A DNA stretch of 64,000 nucleotides from Girardinichthys multiradiatus (GCF_021462225.1 NC_061817.1:2038095-2102094); one strand, 5' to 3'. Positions 45,017 to 57,093 are shown, counted from the first letter of the stretch. A program made the numbers and translations. Notes: generated by a model from the letters alone, not told the origin.

Positions 45017-45096
45017 TACACTGCCTGGCCAAACAAAAGTCGACACCTTGATTTAACCAAGCAAATAGGAACGAGCCTCCTATTGTACAATTACTG

Positions 45097-45520
45097 TGTT
45101 GTGGAATTTTCTTATCAAAGTGGGTAGAAGTTGACTCATAAGAGAAAATCCGGACTTTGTCTTTATAAGTTTTATTCAAAGGCATTCAGCGTTTGAAGAC
45201 CCTGACACTGAGGTTAGTCAGTGAAACAGAGCCCCGATCAACATTTACACACAGTATTTATACCAGAACATGACAGTGTTATCTCAACTTCAAAGAGTCT
45301 GTGTTTTACGACCCCAGACCCTTCTCGGGTTCAGAGGTGACTAGGTTACCTAGGAACAACCATCTACTCTCCCTGAGGCATCACCCTAACAAATGCCCTT
45401 AACCATTAAACGTCTGATAATGGCTTTTACAGCTTCCTCCTCTAACACAGATGTTCACTGGAGTGAGGTAAACCAAAGGTCATACACTGTGGAATGCTTA
45501 CTGCAAGAATTTCCATCACA
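45097..45520 (-). repeat. ERV-1 3' LTR
   Basis: On the - strand it begins TGTGATGGAA and ends TTCCACAACA (TG...CA). It is almost identical to 50645-51071. Confidence 0.88.
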
Positions 45521-45559
45521 CTCCTTTCTTCTGATTACAAGATAATCACAACTAAAGGA

Positions 45560-46205
45560 AAATTCTTCAAAACCATCACCCCTCTCAGCTAACAGATAAT
45601 CCAAAGCCATTCTAGTTTGCAAACTCATCGTTCTAATAGCTTAGGCTGATTGAAGTATAAGTTGTGACCGTAGGTAGTAAATGAGCTAGATAACATACTC
45701 CAGACCAAGTAGCAGGCAGATACAGATATGATCTATTTTCACACATCCAACCCATGTTCTTAGGACACGAAAACCCATCTCTACTAGGAAAAGTAACAAG
45801 AACCCTGGTTAATTTACATGCCATGTCATACAATTAACCTCCATCCGGTAAGGCTGTAAGATTAAGAGTTAACACAAAGGGATCTGGAGCCAAAGATTCT
45901 GAAATAGTAGAAGGATCAGTCCTGACAGGACAAGGTCTAGATGTATTAATGTGGGTCAAGGCACATGAAACTGGTATAATAGTTTTACAACCCTCCGTCT
46001 TTCCAAGGAAATAAGGTGTACTTTCCTCCTGTGTAATACAAATATCTGGATCTTTAATCGGATTTCTAATACCCCGAATTCTATAGAGTTCCTGTAGAAG
46101 CACACGTTAAATTAGTCTCACTAGAAAATTTACCAACATTTCTGCTTTTCCTTACAGTATAATTCCTCACCCAAAGTTGTACAAAGATGAGTATTAGATT
46201 AATGG
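45560..46205 (-). pseudogene. ERV-1 env remnant
   Basis: On the - strand an ATG at 46205-46203 is followed by a hydrophobic leader-like stretch. Later pieces show SU-type text (TWSGVCYLAHLLPTV, 45690-45740) and the transmembrane-subunit heptad region (MSLQTRMALDYLLAERG, about 45560-45610). The rest of the transmembrane subunit is deleted before the polypurine tract, and stops break the frame. It resembles gamma/epsilon-type Env; no function is expected. Confidence 0.75.
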
Positions 46206-48140
46206 ACATCTAATGTAATTCAGATGCATAAACCCTACAAATTAAATCTCGTAAATAATTCCCACCAAGTATGAAATCATAACTCTGATTCTTTATCAAA
46301 AATATATTCCTTACTTTTGGCATATCTTGAACTGTCAGTTAGCTTAATGGTACCAGGGAAACTTTCAATCTAATAAATCACCAATGATTCTGCATTCAAA
46401 ACTAATTCTTCAAACTAGTTTAAACTATTTCATTAACCTTTTAGAAATAAAACACATAAATCTAAAAGTCATCCTACATCCTTAATCATTATACCAAAAA
46501 AAAAACAACATGTTTTTAAGGCAACAATCACTACAAGCATTTTGATTCTATTGTCTCTTAAACAGTGTTAAAACTCAGGAAGGGAGGTGCTGAGCGTTAC
46601 CATGACAGCAAAGGCATGAACCAACCTGGTAGGTGGGCGGAGTCAGGCAGAACTAACCTCTGATTGACAGCCTATGGGCAGAACCACAGTTTCTTCATCC
46701 CATCCCACATTAGTGTAACTTAAACTGCAAAGCTATTAACATGCACCTACCTCAGAAACAAGCTGCTTCTTAACTCTCCTGAAAACTCAAAGTTTTAATC
46801 AATCTGGGATTTAGAAACATTATTCTAAACATGGATTATTGTTTCATGCAACATATAAACAAACATTCATTCCAACAAAACAAAGACAAAACATCAAAGA
46901 CAAACAAATGGCCAAATTTGAAGCTTCAGGAATTAAAAGAAATTTTTAACAATCTCTTTTCAGAATATGTTTTCTCAACCATATCTTTTAATACTATAAT
47001 TGATCAATGTTGTTATGACAATCGTCAGGATCCTTTTTTAAAAAATGAGTGCACATAGTCCAAAAAATCTCAAACTATTTAGAAGCACAGCAACAGTTTT
47101 CTCTTATATGAATCCAAATTTACTGATGCTGAAACCTTTTGCTAATTCTTTATACTGTAACTCTGTAATAATAACTACAATCCTGAGAGTTATTGTTATA
47201 ATTCTCTTTTTGTTTGACTCAATTTGATCGCAGCTGTATTGCAGAATTTCAAGTTAAATGCAAAGAAGTATTTTTAATTGAATTCAATTCAAATTCAAAG
47301 ATACTTTATTGATCCCCGAGGGGAAATTAGAAAAGTCAGCGTTGACATTTTTATGGTATACCCAAACTAAACAAAACTGCAGTGTTTGACTTAATCAGAA
47401 ATTAAGATAAGAAGCTTGTCTCCAAACTGGACTTTTTCTCATTTTCTTTAATTTGGGCTATTTAAATTTTGAGAGTTGGGGAAAACTTATTACTAGAACC
47501 CCTCTTTAACAATCCAAATGCTGATAAATGTTCCAATATTTTATCTCTTAGTAATCTGAAATTACCTTGTGTACCTTTCTACTCCTATATATTCTTTTAA
47601 TCTTTAAACCCTAAGAAATCAAACAAGGAGACTTGAGTTTGATCCGACCATCCTCTTACTGTTAAGAGAGCCTTTATTTCTTTTCTTTTCCTAAAATGAA
47701 GGATTTTACTTGTCTGGATTCTGTTATAAAGAATCCTAGCCTTGGTTCCAAAACTAAACTCTTCAACCCCAATCTGTGTTCCCCAGAGTAGAAATTTTGA
47801 GTATTATTGCATTTCAAAGCCACCAAATGACTGGAACTCATCATTGACTTAGATATATTTTAATAGGTAATCGGTCTACCTTTAATTAAATATTATAATT
47901 TTATGAACCCAAAATCTATGGCTTACAGGCTTCAGGAGTCCAGGAACCACAAGTTCAGTACTACTGCATTGAACAATGGTGTTAACTTTCTGCAGAGATT
48001 GAAGGATTGGCTAAATATATTGTTTCTGATTGGACCATAATCAGATTTAAAATTATTAGTTCACAGCTCCTAATTTACCTCAGATCATATTTGCTCCTAA
48101 CCCAGTTCATAAGAAGCTTCAGACAAACATTATGCTAAAA
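46201..48140. repeat. Repeat R, copy 1 (inside ERV-1)
   Basis: This non-coding, AT-rich stretch is repeated nearly base for base at 54841-55703 plus 62948-64000. Homology starts exactly at 'aatggacatctaatgtaatt', which on the - strand includes the env ATG of ERV-1. Copy 1 has about 16 bases near 47055 that copy 2 lacks. It contains an L2-like tail in antisense at 47275-47335. The alignment stops at 48140 only because copy 2 runs off the window. Confidence 0.85.
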
Positions 48141-50644
48141 AAAACAAGAACAAAACAAAAACCAGATCTGTTTTAAAATAAAGAAAAAGCATGCTTAAAA
48201 AACTTGTTACTGTGGTGGAAAATAACTCCACGGTTCTGAAGGCCTTTTCATGCAGTCTTTTAGGAAACATGAGATTAGTTTAATTTTTGTGTGGTACCAC
48301 TGTCCAATCAGATTCTTTCTAAATAACCCAATTTTTCATACTCATTTTAAAGGTTTGTTTTACCAAGGAAAATGTGTTTAACAAAACCAATTACTCTCAA
48401 AAGTTTTAAAAGTTTTTAGCTGGTGATATCTTAGAAAACAAGTGTTTTAATATTTCTATGCAACACAGAACTGATTAGGTGTCCTTTCCTTCTCCAAAGG
48501 GAGAAAAAAGGAAACTGCAGAACCAAACCTTTCATAGTTTTTTATCAGGACCTGATATAAGGTACAGTATAAATCAACACGCTGCATGAATCAGAAGAGG
48601 GAAGAAAAATCTAATATAACCTCTTCCCAGCAGCTGCTGTGAAAAACAATGAATTTGTACTTTCCATAAGCGTCAGTTAGCACTTGTGGACAAAAACTGC
48701 ACCAAACTGTAAATACTGTGACAGAAACTGTATGAAGACCATCTGCAGTAAAACTAAGCCTGTTTTAATGAGGTCTCTACCCATTAGATTTATGGGATAT
48801 AAACTCTGACAACAGAAAATAATACCTGAAGGAGAAACCCATCAGGTTTTACACATTCGCTGGGTTTTAAAAATGCTCCTTCATGAGATCTGTCCTGAGA
48901 ATAACATAGAAACACTTGGTTACTGCTGAGTTTTGGAGATGTTGTAACTTCCTCTGCATTTTCATAACTTTTAATAACTATAATAATTGACCCTGAATAT
49001 TCCACGACGAAAGAGAACTTGTTTCTCTAAAAGAATTAACTGGAAAGTATCAAATGAACTAAGTTATCACCCTTTTAAAGATACTTTTCTAACCCTAAAA
49101 TAATATTTTAACCCGCTATATCTGTCAATGTCAGGCCAGCGTGTCACATGAGCAGCGGTTAATAAGCGTTCTTCATTGCAGAAAATAGGAAAGGATTTAT
49201 GCAAATGTGTGTTTGTACGTTACCCCCATCAGTTTCTAAATCGCTCCAGAGTCAGACTGTCATGGCACACAGTCCTCTATCAGTCCAAAAAACAACCAGG
49301 CCCTTCCCCGGTCTGTTGGTGAGACATTCAATCATTCTTTGTCCACTTTAACTTCTCCAGGAGGGAGAAAGAAGAAACTTTGCTCCGGTTTCTCTTCTGC
49401 CCGCATAAGATGCTTTCAATATAAATCCAGTGTATCGCTCTTCTGGCTCTGGCAAACAGCATGGATCTTTGTCCATCTCAGTGGGTCCAGATTTCTTCTG
49501 AGTTTCGTTTTTTTTTTCTTGTAGAAAGTCACACTGCGATTTTCAACATGCAGGAAGGCAGATCTCTCTCTTTCAGGCCGTGCTGGAGAAGCGTCTCTGG
49601 TGGAGTAGCCATGGAGAAGGGCAGGTTTCTAAAATCCAGACTCAAAAACGCAGATGTTGAACTCAAATCCCATATATGTGTGTATTTGTGTGTGAGAGAG
49701 GCAGAAGAAAAAGTTTAGTATAGGTTCAGATTTTGTACAAAGAAATATTATCAGTCAGTCAGTCAGTTGTCCACCTGCCTGTCACTTCCTTCCACAACAT
49801 GAACTATACTCCTTTCTAAAACAACTTTCTTTTCGACTCTCTAATGTCCCTTTTCACTTTTACCTTCTTTTCCGACTGATCGCAATATTTAAGACAAACA
49901 AAACTTCCTTCAGGAAAGTTTTAACTCTTTAACCCCTTAATTGATGCACTCTGTGCTTTTTAATCTTTTCTTATGTTTTTTTTTATTTTTCCATCAACTG
50001 TTTTACTTGAAACTATTTAAACTATTTAACTTATTTACACTCAAACTTCCACGCTGTGAAAAACCAAACTTATATTCCAAATTAAAGCACATTTAACACA
50101 ATCATCCCCACTTTTTCCTTTCATTATTTTATAAATCAGAGAATGAAGAAGGACACACCCCTGATGCCTCAAGGTTCCGGAACCCATTTTTTCCTTTTTA
50201 CCCGTTCAGCGGCACATCTGCCCACTGGCTTTTCTCCTTTATGAGGTGTAGAAAATTGCTAAAAACCACCCGCAAAACCCTGTGTTTTGCTTTATCCCAT
50301 TGTTACCAATAAGAACCTCCCTGCCATTCCTTTTGCAGGGTAACTGGGCCCTCAGCTGATGTCCTCCCTCTCGCAACTCTGGAACCTAATTAATTAGTTA
50401 GGAGATGATGGTTAATGTGTAATAAAAATAATAATATACATTATATCATACAGAGCAACTTCTCACCCAGATATATTTGAAGACAAATAGTTCGGATCTA
50501 ATCGTCCAGAAGCCGCAGGCGGGCACCAGAACTCCCCTCCGTAAAATGGAAGTGGACTGAGAACAACTCTCAGGCTGGCCAGGCGTCCGTGTCCCCTCCT
50601 GCGGTCTCCTCTGGCACGTTAGATCCTGTTCGTGACGTTAAAAT
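48141..50644. other. ERV-1 interior, 5' part, no coding recognised
   Basis: No gag or pol motif on either strand. A somewhat GC-richer patch at 49330-49720 and the last 150 bases before the 5' LTR look like leader sequence. The frames at 49339-49718 show no domain. Confidence 0.5.
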
Positions 50645-51071
50645 TGTTGTGGAATTTTCTTATCAAAGTGGGTAGAAGTTGACTCATAACAAGAGAAAAT
50701 CCGGACTTTGTCTTAATAAGTTTTATTCAAAGGCATTCAGCGTTTGAAGACCCTGACACTGAGGTTAGTCAGTGAAACAGAGCCCCGATCAACAGTTACA
50801 CACAGTATTTATACCAGAACATGACAGTGTTATCTCAACTTCAAAGAGTCTGTGTTTTATGACCCCAGACCCTTCTCGGGTTCAGAGGTGACTAGGTTAC
50901 CTAGGAACAACCATCTACTCTCCCTGAGGCATCACCCTAACAAATGCCCTTAACCATTAAACGTCTGATAATGGCTTTTACAGCTTCCTCCTCTAACACA
51001 GATGTTCACTGGAGTGAGGTAAACCAAAGGTCATACACTGTGGAATGCTTACTGCAAGAATTTCCATCACA
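50645..51071 (-). repeat. ERV-1 5' LTR
   Basis: It has the same TG...CA ends as its partner. A canonical primer-binding site beginning TGG is not seen just inside it, so the primer is unknown. Confidence 0.86.
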
Positions 51072-51549
51072 ACTGCATGGGCGGTTGTCTTTCAGCTGGC
51101 AACAAGTTATTTAACCCCAGTTGATGCAATGAGTAGCTTCTCAACAACCATGTCGAAAGACATCCTGTGGTCGTGGAAAAGATGTCAGTCTGTTTAAGAA
51201 GGGTCAAATCATTGGCATGCATCAAGCAGTGAAAACATCTAAGAAAATTGCGGAAACTACCAAAACTGGGTTGAGTAGTATGTTTAAAAGTGAAAGTAAG
51301 ATAATTTCCACATGCACAATGCAAAGGGAACTCAAGGTAACGGCAATGAACAGCTTTGTAGCTGTAAGAAAACCACTTATCAGCAAGGCTAATCAGAAAA
51401 AAGGCTACAGTGTGCTAGGGAACATAAAAATTGGACTCTGAAGGATTGGTAAAAGGTCATGTGGTCTGATGAATCCAAATTTACCCTGTTCCAAAGTGAT
51501 GGCCGCATCAGGGTAAGAAAAGAGGTAGGTGAAGTGATGCACCAATCAT

Positions 51550-51780
51550 GCCAATGATGGGCATGATCAAGTGGTGTGAAGAATCCTCATTAAATATTAA
51601 TGTCAATAAAACAAAAGAAAAGTGCATAGACTTTGGGAAATCCCAGTGATACTTTTCATACCCAGTGAAGATCAATGACCAAACAGTAGAGCTGGTACCA
51701 CACTATAATTACCTGGGGGGAGTACTCTTTGATGTAAACCTGAGTTTTGGGTCGCAGGTAGACTGCGTGGTGTAACCTAT
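51550..51780 (+). mobile_element. LINE fragment inserted in Tc1 transposase
   Basis: Translation gives WCEESSLNINVNKTKEKCID and later VELVPHYNYLGG, the region after the catalytic box of L2/Rex-type reverse transcriptases. It lies between two parts of the Tc1 gene. Confidence 0.65.
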
Positions 51781-51914
51781 TCTTTCCTTTGTTTTTACTT
51801 GTTAGTAAGGGTCACTTTCCAAGAATTGCCTGCAAAGTATTATCAAAGTTTGCAGTAAAATTGGTGGCATAATAATTTAAGTGACCTACATAATTTTATG
51901 TCCTTAAAGAAAGC

Positions 51915-52370
51915 TTGGATGTACTTGGTGTACTATCCTGTGGGGGCATGATCCGGGGTTGCTGCAGTTGGTCCGGTTTGGGTTCAGCAACAGTATGTGT
52001 TCAAAGAATGAGGTCAGCTGACTACCTGAATATACTGAATGACCAAGTTATTCCATCAATGGCTTTTTTCTTCCCTGATGGCACGGGCATGTTCCAGGAT
52101 GACAATGCCAGGATTCATCGGGCTCAAATTGTGAAAGAGTGGTTCAGGGAGCATGAGACATCATTCTCACACATGGATTGGTCAACACAGAGTCCAGACC
52201 TTAACCCCATTAAGAATCTTTGGGATGTGCTGGAGAAGGCTTTGCACAGTGGTCAGACTCTCTCATCAGCAATACAAGATCTTGGCGTAAACTTAATGCA
52301 ACACTGGGTGGAACTCAATCTGGTGACATTACAGAAACTTATGAAAACAATGCCACATGCTGTAATCTAA
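51915..52370 (+). pseudogene. Tc1 transposase C-terminal part, catalytic Glu lost
   Basis: The 151-codon frame holds [17 protein letters not shown] (second Asp) and [15 protein letters not shown], where the catalytic Glu of the usual NPIENLW is Lys. With the N-terminal half cut off by a LINE insertion, the enzyme cannot be active. Confidence 0.85.
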
Positions 52371-52379
52371 GCTGATAAG

Positions 52380-52610
52380 TGGATATCCTGGACAGGTCGC
52401 TGATCCAACTCAGGGCAATACAGAGACACACAGGACAAACATCCACACATACATTTGGAATGTAGGAGGAAGCTGGAGTACCCAGAGAGACCCTGCCAGT
52501 GGAAGTGGAGAACAGAAAGACCCCAGGCTGGGATTCGAACCCAAGACCATCTTGATGCAAGGCAATAGTGCTAACCACTGTTCCACTGTGCAGGTCTGAG
52601 ATTAGATTTT
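52380..52610 (-). repeat. SINE copy, inverted (2178 family)
   Basis: On the - strand the head carries 'cagtggttagcactattgcc' and 'gggttcgaatcccagcctgg', then the body text of the family ('tactccagcttcctcctaca'). Confidence 0.75.
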
Positions 52611-53999
52611 ATAGAAATTTTAATTGATTATGTTTTTTCTAGCAGCTTTCAATGTGGCCTAATTAAGATAATAAAACAGAGCTTCCAAATATTATGGCCC
52701 TTTGTTGTGCTGACCCTTTTTCTGCATAATTTGTCCCGTTGGAAGTTTTTCTCATGGTGCTGTTTACTGTAGCGTGTTTTCTACCAATCATACATCAATC
52801 TGTAGTCCCCCTAGAAACATTTTGTAACAACTTTAACAACTGACAAGTTAAAGTCATTTTTTGCTGTTTGTGTAGTCTGCTGTTGAAAGGAGCTTTTACA
52901 ACTTTAACAAATTATTTTTCATCAGAAGGTCACTCAAAGGGGCCATAGTTACGTTCATATTTCAGAGGAGTCAATTGGGGTAACAAAAATTAGTACCGAA
53001 ATCTTAATGTTGAATCATTAGTACAATACGTGTGTTTATTTAAATCATTTCCCTATCGCATGTCCTTGTGACAGTTGTCATACTTGTATACAGCTGACTG
53101 ACAGAAACGCTGACGGTACTGGACATTGTAGGGCTGTTCTGGTTGACACACATTGGTCAGATGGAGGAAAACCAGGAATACATCATCTAGAGTGGCCTAC
53201 CGAAGTTGCTGTCAGAATTTATAAGAAAGGGGACTGGAGTTTAATTTTATTTTAATCTTTTCTTTGGAAATCGCTAAAAAGGTCAAATGAGTTTAAGGGA
53301 GGGATGGTTTAAATGTAGTCACATTTTGTTGTATAAGTTGCAATGACAAATAAAGATGATTATTATATTATTATTATTATCTACTCCACGTTTGTAATGA
53401 AAAGTTGGTATTAATCTGGTATAGCAACACCATTTAGCATTGATTCAGAGTGAATAGATCATGGGTAGTGAAAGCTATTGCTTGTTTGTTTGTTTTTGTC
53501 TACGTGTTTTTCCCGACTGGAACTTAGTTGATAGTCCCTCAAGAACCACTGCGTTCAGCAGCGAGTACACAGAGTCTCGCTCCCCGCCGCCTCTGTCACA
53601 GTTCACGGTATGAAAAGCAGTCGCTGCCCGTTGGGAACCACGGAGAATGCCCGTCGAACGGCCAACCTAAAACTAACTTCACCGCGGTCCTACACCGACT
53701 TTTTTTAAATAGTTATTATCAGTCATCCGCATACTGACAGTGAGACAGACCGGAAACATTTTAAAATATTAATCTTTTCGCTGAATACAAACGTATTCTT
53801 TATAAACTACAGTATTACTGAAATGATCAAACCTACCTGTTGATAGAATCGCTTCTTATTATGTTTTTTTCTTCCGGGTACAAAGAGCTGTTTCTATAGC
53901 AATCTTTATTGAACAATAACATGTATACAGTACAAGGGAAACACCTACGTGTCCCAGCCACCAGAAGTCCCGCCCACCTGTCAAAATTTTCACACCTCG
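52611..53999. other. Intergenic stretch with a small CpG-rich patch
   Basis: AT-rich except 53530-53710, which has several CG dinucleotides and could be a promoter or first exon, possibly for smim22. A LINE-type tail with TTA repeats occurs at 53335-53385. No coding exon was confirmed. Confidence 0.4.
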
Positions 54000-54586
54000 T
54001 TTGATTGAAGGATATACATTTAGTCTTTATTACTGATGGTACTAAAATGTTATACTTCCCAAACACATCCAGCCAGGAGTCCCACATCAAGGTGTTTACT
54101 CCAGAATGCTCCTTCATTTTGCCATTTAGAGATCTCAAACCTTCTATGGCTTTAGTGAAGCTGCCATCAGCAGCAGTGTTGTTAGGTATGAATGTGCAAC
54201 ATTTTTCTCCAAAAAATAGCACAAACTTCTCCTTTTTCAGCTAACAACATGTCCAAAGCAATTCTATTCTGGAATGACATCAGGGAAGTTGAAGCCAATT
54301 AGTCATGGACAGCTACAAACCCGCTTTGTGTCCAATTTCCTAGTTTTTGAACATTGTAATGAATATAGTTGATCCTGTCTACGTTTTTGTTCATTGTACA
54401 CCACTAACAGATATTTGATTCAAATCTTCTGGCTACTTGATCAATTAATTTATTTTCATCTATAGCATCTATGTACATAGAGTCTCCCTCAGTCTGCCAA
54501 GCTGCTGCTCTGCACTTTCTATCACACCAGTCATGTGGGATTACACTAGATAGTCCATCTGTTACTTCATCTACTAACATAGGATA
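54000..54586 (-). pseudogene. ERV env remnant, transmembrane subunit
   Basis: On the - strand the sequence reads through the heptad region (MSFQNRIALDMLLAEKGEVC, about 54225-54285) into a CX6CC-type motif (C, then KCC) and then GSFTKAIEGLRSLNGKMKEH (about 54110-54165). These are hallmarks of gamma-type Env transmembrane subunits. Upstream text (WCDRKCRAAAWQTEGDSMYI, near 54500) is also Env-like. Stops break the frame and no matching LTR lies nearby. Confidence 0.75.
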
Positions 54587-54588
54587 TA

Positions 54589-54840
54589 CAGGTCCTTCTC
54601 AAAAAATTAGCATATTGTTATAAAGTTCATTATTTTCCATAATGTCATGATGAAAATGTAACATTCATATATTTTAGATTCATTGCACACTAACTGAAAT
54701 ATTTCAGGTCTTTTATTGTCTTAATACGGATGATTTTGGCATACAGCTCATGAAAACCCAAAATTCCTATCTCACAAAATTAGCATATCATTAAAAGGGT
54801 CTCTAAACGAGCTATGAACCTAATCATCTGAATCAACGAC
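54589..54840 (+). mobile_element. Tc1 terminal repeat fragment
   Basis: It starts CAGGTCCTTCTCAAAAAATT after TA (54587-54588) and is the inverted equivalent of 732-933. It ends abruptly at repeat R, so the rest of the transposon is deleted. Confidence 0.85.
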
Positions 54841-55703
54841 AATGGACATCTAATGTAATTTGGATGAATAAACCCTTCAAATTGAATCTAATAAATAATT
54901 CCAACCAAGTATAAAGTCATGACTCTGATTCTTTATCAAAAATATATTCCTTACTTTTGGCATATCTTGAACTGTCAGCTAGCTTAATGGTACCAGGGAA
55001 ACTTTCAATCTAATAAATCACCAATGATTCTGTATGCAAAACTAATTCTTCAAACTAGTTTAAACTATTTCATTAACCTTTTAATAATAAAACACATAAA
55101 TCTAAAAGTCATCCTACATCCTTAATCATTATTAAAAAAAAACATGTTTTTAAGGCAACAATCACTACAAGCATTTTGATTCTATTGTCTCTTAAACAGT
55201 GTTAAAACTCAGGAAGGGAGGTGCTGAGCGTTACCATGACAACAAAGGCATGAACCAACCTGGTAGGTGGGCGGAGTCAGGCAGAACTAACCTCTGATTG
55301 ACAGCCTATGGGCGGACCCACAGTTTCTTCATCCCATCCCACATTAGTGTAACTTAAACTGCAAAGCTATTAACATGCACCTACCTCAGAAACAAGCTGC
55401 TTCTTAACTCTCCTGAAAACTCAAAGTTTTAATCAATCTGGGATTTAGAAACATTATTCTAAACATGGATTATTGTTTCATGCAACATATAAACAAACAT
55501 TCATTCCAACAAAGAAAGACAAAACATCAGAGACAGACAAATGGCCAAATTTGAAGCTTCAGGAATTAAAAGAAATTTTTAACAATCTCTTTTCAGAATA
55601 TGTTTTCTCAGCCATATCTTTTAATGCTATAATTGATCAATGTTGTTATGACAATTTTCAGGATCCATTTTAAGATGAGTGCACAAACTATTTAGAAGCA
55701 CAG
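54841..55703. repeat. Repeat R, copy 2, first part
   Basis: Nearly identical to 46201-47090 and in the same orientation. It is cut at CACAG (55699-55703) by ERV-2. Confidence 0.88.
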
Positions 55704-56001
55704 TGTTAGGTATTATTTAGTCAACTCAGAGGTAAGAACGATACAGTCAGAGTTACTTGCAGCAAGGGTAGCCCACTTTGCAGTGAAACTACCAAGTTTT
55801 TGACACCCTATCTCTTTATTTATATACACAGTTCAACAGACAGTTCAGACAGGGTGTGTGTGTGTGTGTGAGACAGAAAGGAGGCTGGTTCACACAGAGA
55901 TAACAATGATCTCACACACACAGGGAGGAAGGCATAGTGCAGGTGCCTTGCAACACAAAGTTTTTACATGAGTGATAACAGGTTTTTGCACCCATCCAAC
56001 A
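55704..56001 (-). repeat. ERV-2 3' LTR
   Basis: On the - strand it begins TGTTGGATGGG and ends AATACCTAACA. It includes a short GT microsatellite that differs in length from the partner LTR. Confidence 0.9.
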
Positions 56002-56013
56002 GTCCCTCCTTTT
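56002..56013 (-). promoter_or_regulatory. ERV-2 polypurine tract
   Basis: AAAAGGAGGGAC on the - strand directly precedes the 3' LTR, the usual place for priming plus-strand DNA synthesis. Confidence 0.75.
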
Positions 56014-56160
56014 ATCACAAGTAAAAACATTTAATATAAAAACGAGTAAGAAAAATACTCTGTATGAGCAGAAACCCACGGACGGTAAACAGATTATATT
56101 TTGTGGGAAATACTCATACGGTCCCGCCGCCCTCGGCGACCATTAAAAGTTAAATGTTGA

Positions 56161-56575
56161 TTAATACTTGAAATCATAAAAATAAAAGAATAATACTTGA
56201 AATCATAAAAATAAAAGAATAATACTTGAAATCATAAAAATAAAAGAATAATACTTGAAATCATAAAAATAAAAGTATAATACTTGAAATCATAAAAATA
56301 AAAGAATAATACTTGAAATCATAAAAATAAAAGAATAATACTTGAAATCATAAAAATAAAAGAATAATACTTGAAATCATAAAAATAAAAGAATAATACT
56401 TGAAATCATAAAAATAAAAGAATAATACTTGAAATCATAAAAATAAAAGAATAATACTTGAAATCATAAAAATAAAAGAATAATACTTGAAATCATAAAA
56501 ATAAAAGAATAATACTTGAAATCATAAAAATAAAAGAATAATACTTGAAATCATAAAAATAAAAGAATAATACTT
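56161..56575. repeat. 29-base minisatellite, 14 units
   Basis: The unit AATACTTGAAATCATAAAAA followed by TAAAAGAAT repeats 14 times with almost no change (one A-to-T variant near 56275), plus a partial unit. It lies between the polypurine tract and the env start of ERV-2, where the body of env should be. Confidence 0.95.
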
Positions 56576-56796
56576 AATGAAAACAGTGAAACATAATAAA
56601 GGAATTTAAAAATCTGCCCTGTTTATGTCATCATTGCACTTTTTCTCATTTCACTTAAGCAACAACTTCTTCCGATTTTCTGCTGTAAGGTCATTTTATG
56701 AAATACAATGTATGAGTACACTCAGGCTTTTGATGTGATTTATTTACAACATGTCATCATAATCGTCCCCTTCATTTTCGTGCATTTCTACCTGGT

Positions 56797-57015
56797 TCAG
56801 TGTTGCATATCGCACCATGAACAATACCAGAAATTCTGTAGGAATGGATGTGCGTCATGTTCTTCCGTCAGTGTTCTGAGATGGGTCCCGTCTGATGTCC
56901 ATCTCTTCTGGTTCGGTATCACCTCCTGTGGATCCTGCTTTAGACAGAGAAAGAGTCCTGCTACCAGAATTAAGCTCAGGTTTATCAGTCCTGTCCACAT
57001 GTTACAGAGAGCCAT
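56797..57015 (-). pseudogene. ERV-2 env start, truncated
   Basis: The frame opens with ATG 79 bases after the pol end and encodes a hydrophobic leader (GLINLSLILVAGLFLC) typical of an Env signal peptide. It stops after 72 codons. Everything from the surface subunit onward is missing. Confidence 0.65.
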
Positions 57016-57093
57016 TTTATAATTGGGCGCAGATCAGCTGTTTTCTTCACCGGTTTGAGACGCTGGGCCATCTTTGAACCCGGACTTCCTCTG

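Larger units (their letters stand above)
45097..51071 (-). mobile_element. ERV-1: class I-like endogenous retrovirus lacking recognisable gag-pol
   Basis: Two direct LTRs (45097-45520 and 50645-51071) bound a 5.1 kb interior. The insertion is flanked by the 4-base duplication ACTG (45093-45096 and 51072-51075). A polypurine tract, AGAAGAAAGGAG on the - strand, touches the left LTR, so transcription runs on the - strand and the right LTR is the 5' one. The only viral coding remnants are env pieces at 45560-46205. The space where gag, protease and pol should be (46206-50640) shows no retroviral motif. LTRs differ at about four bases and one 3-base gap, so the insertion is recent. Confidence 0.85.
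45019..52380 (+). mobile_element. Tc1-like transposon broken by ERV, LINE and SINE insertions
   Basis: Its left terminal repeat (CACTGCCTGGCCAAAC from 45019, after TA) stops at the ERV insertion at 45097 and resumes at 51072. N-terminal transposase text follows (51070-51550), then a LINE piece, then the catalytic part (51915-52370). The right terminal repeat is eroded or covered by the SINE at 52380. Confidence 0.8.

Noticed and set aside
50600..50644. Primer-binding site for ERV-1
   Set aside because: The sequence inside the 5' LTR lacks the TGG start and I could not match it to a tRNA.
56161..56575. CRISPR-like array of short direct repeats
   Set aside because: Units are contiguous with no unique spacers, in a vertebrate ERV. 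It is a minisatellite.
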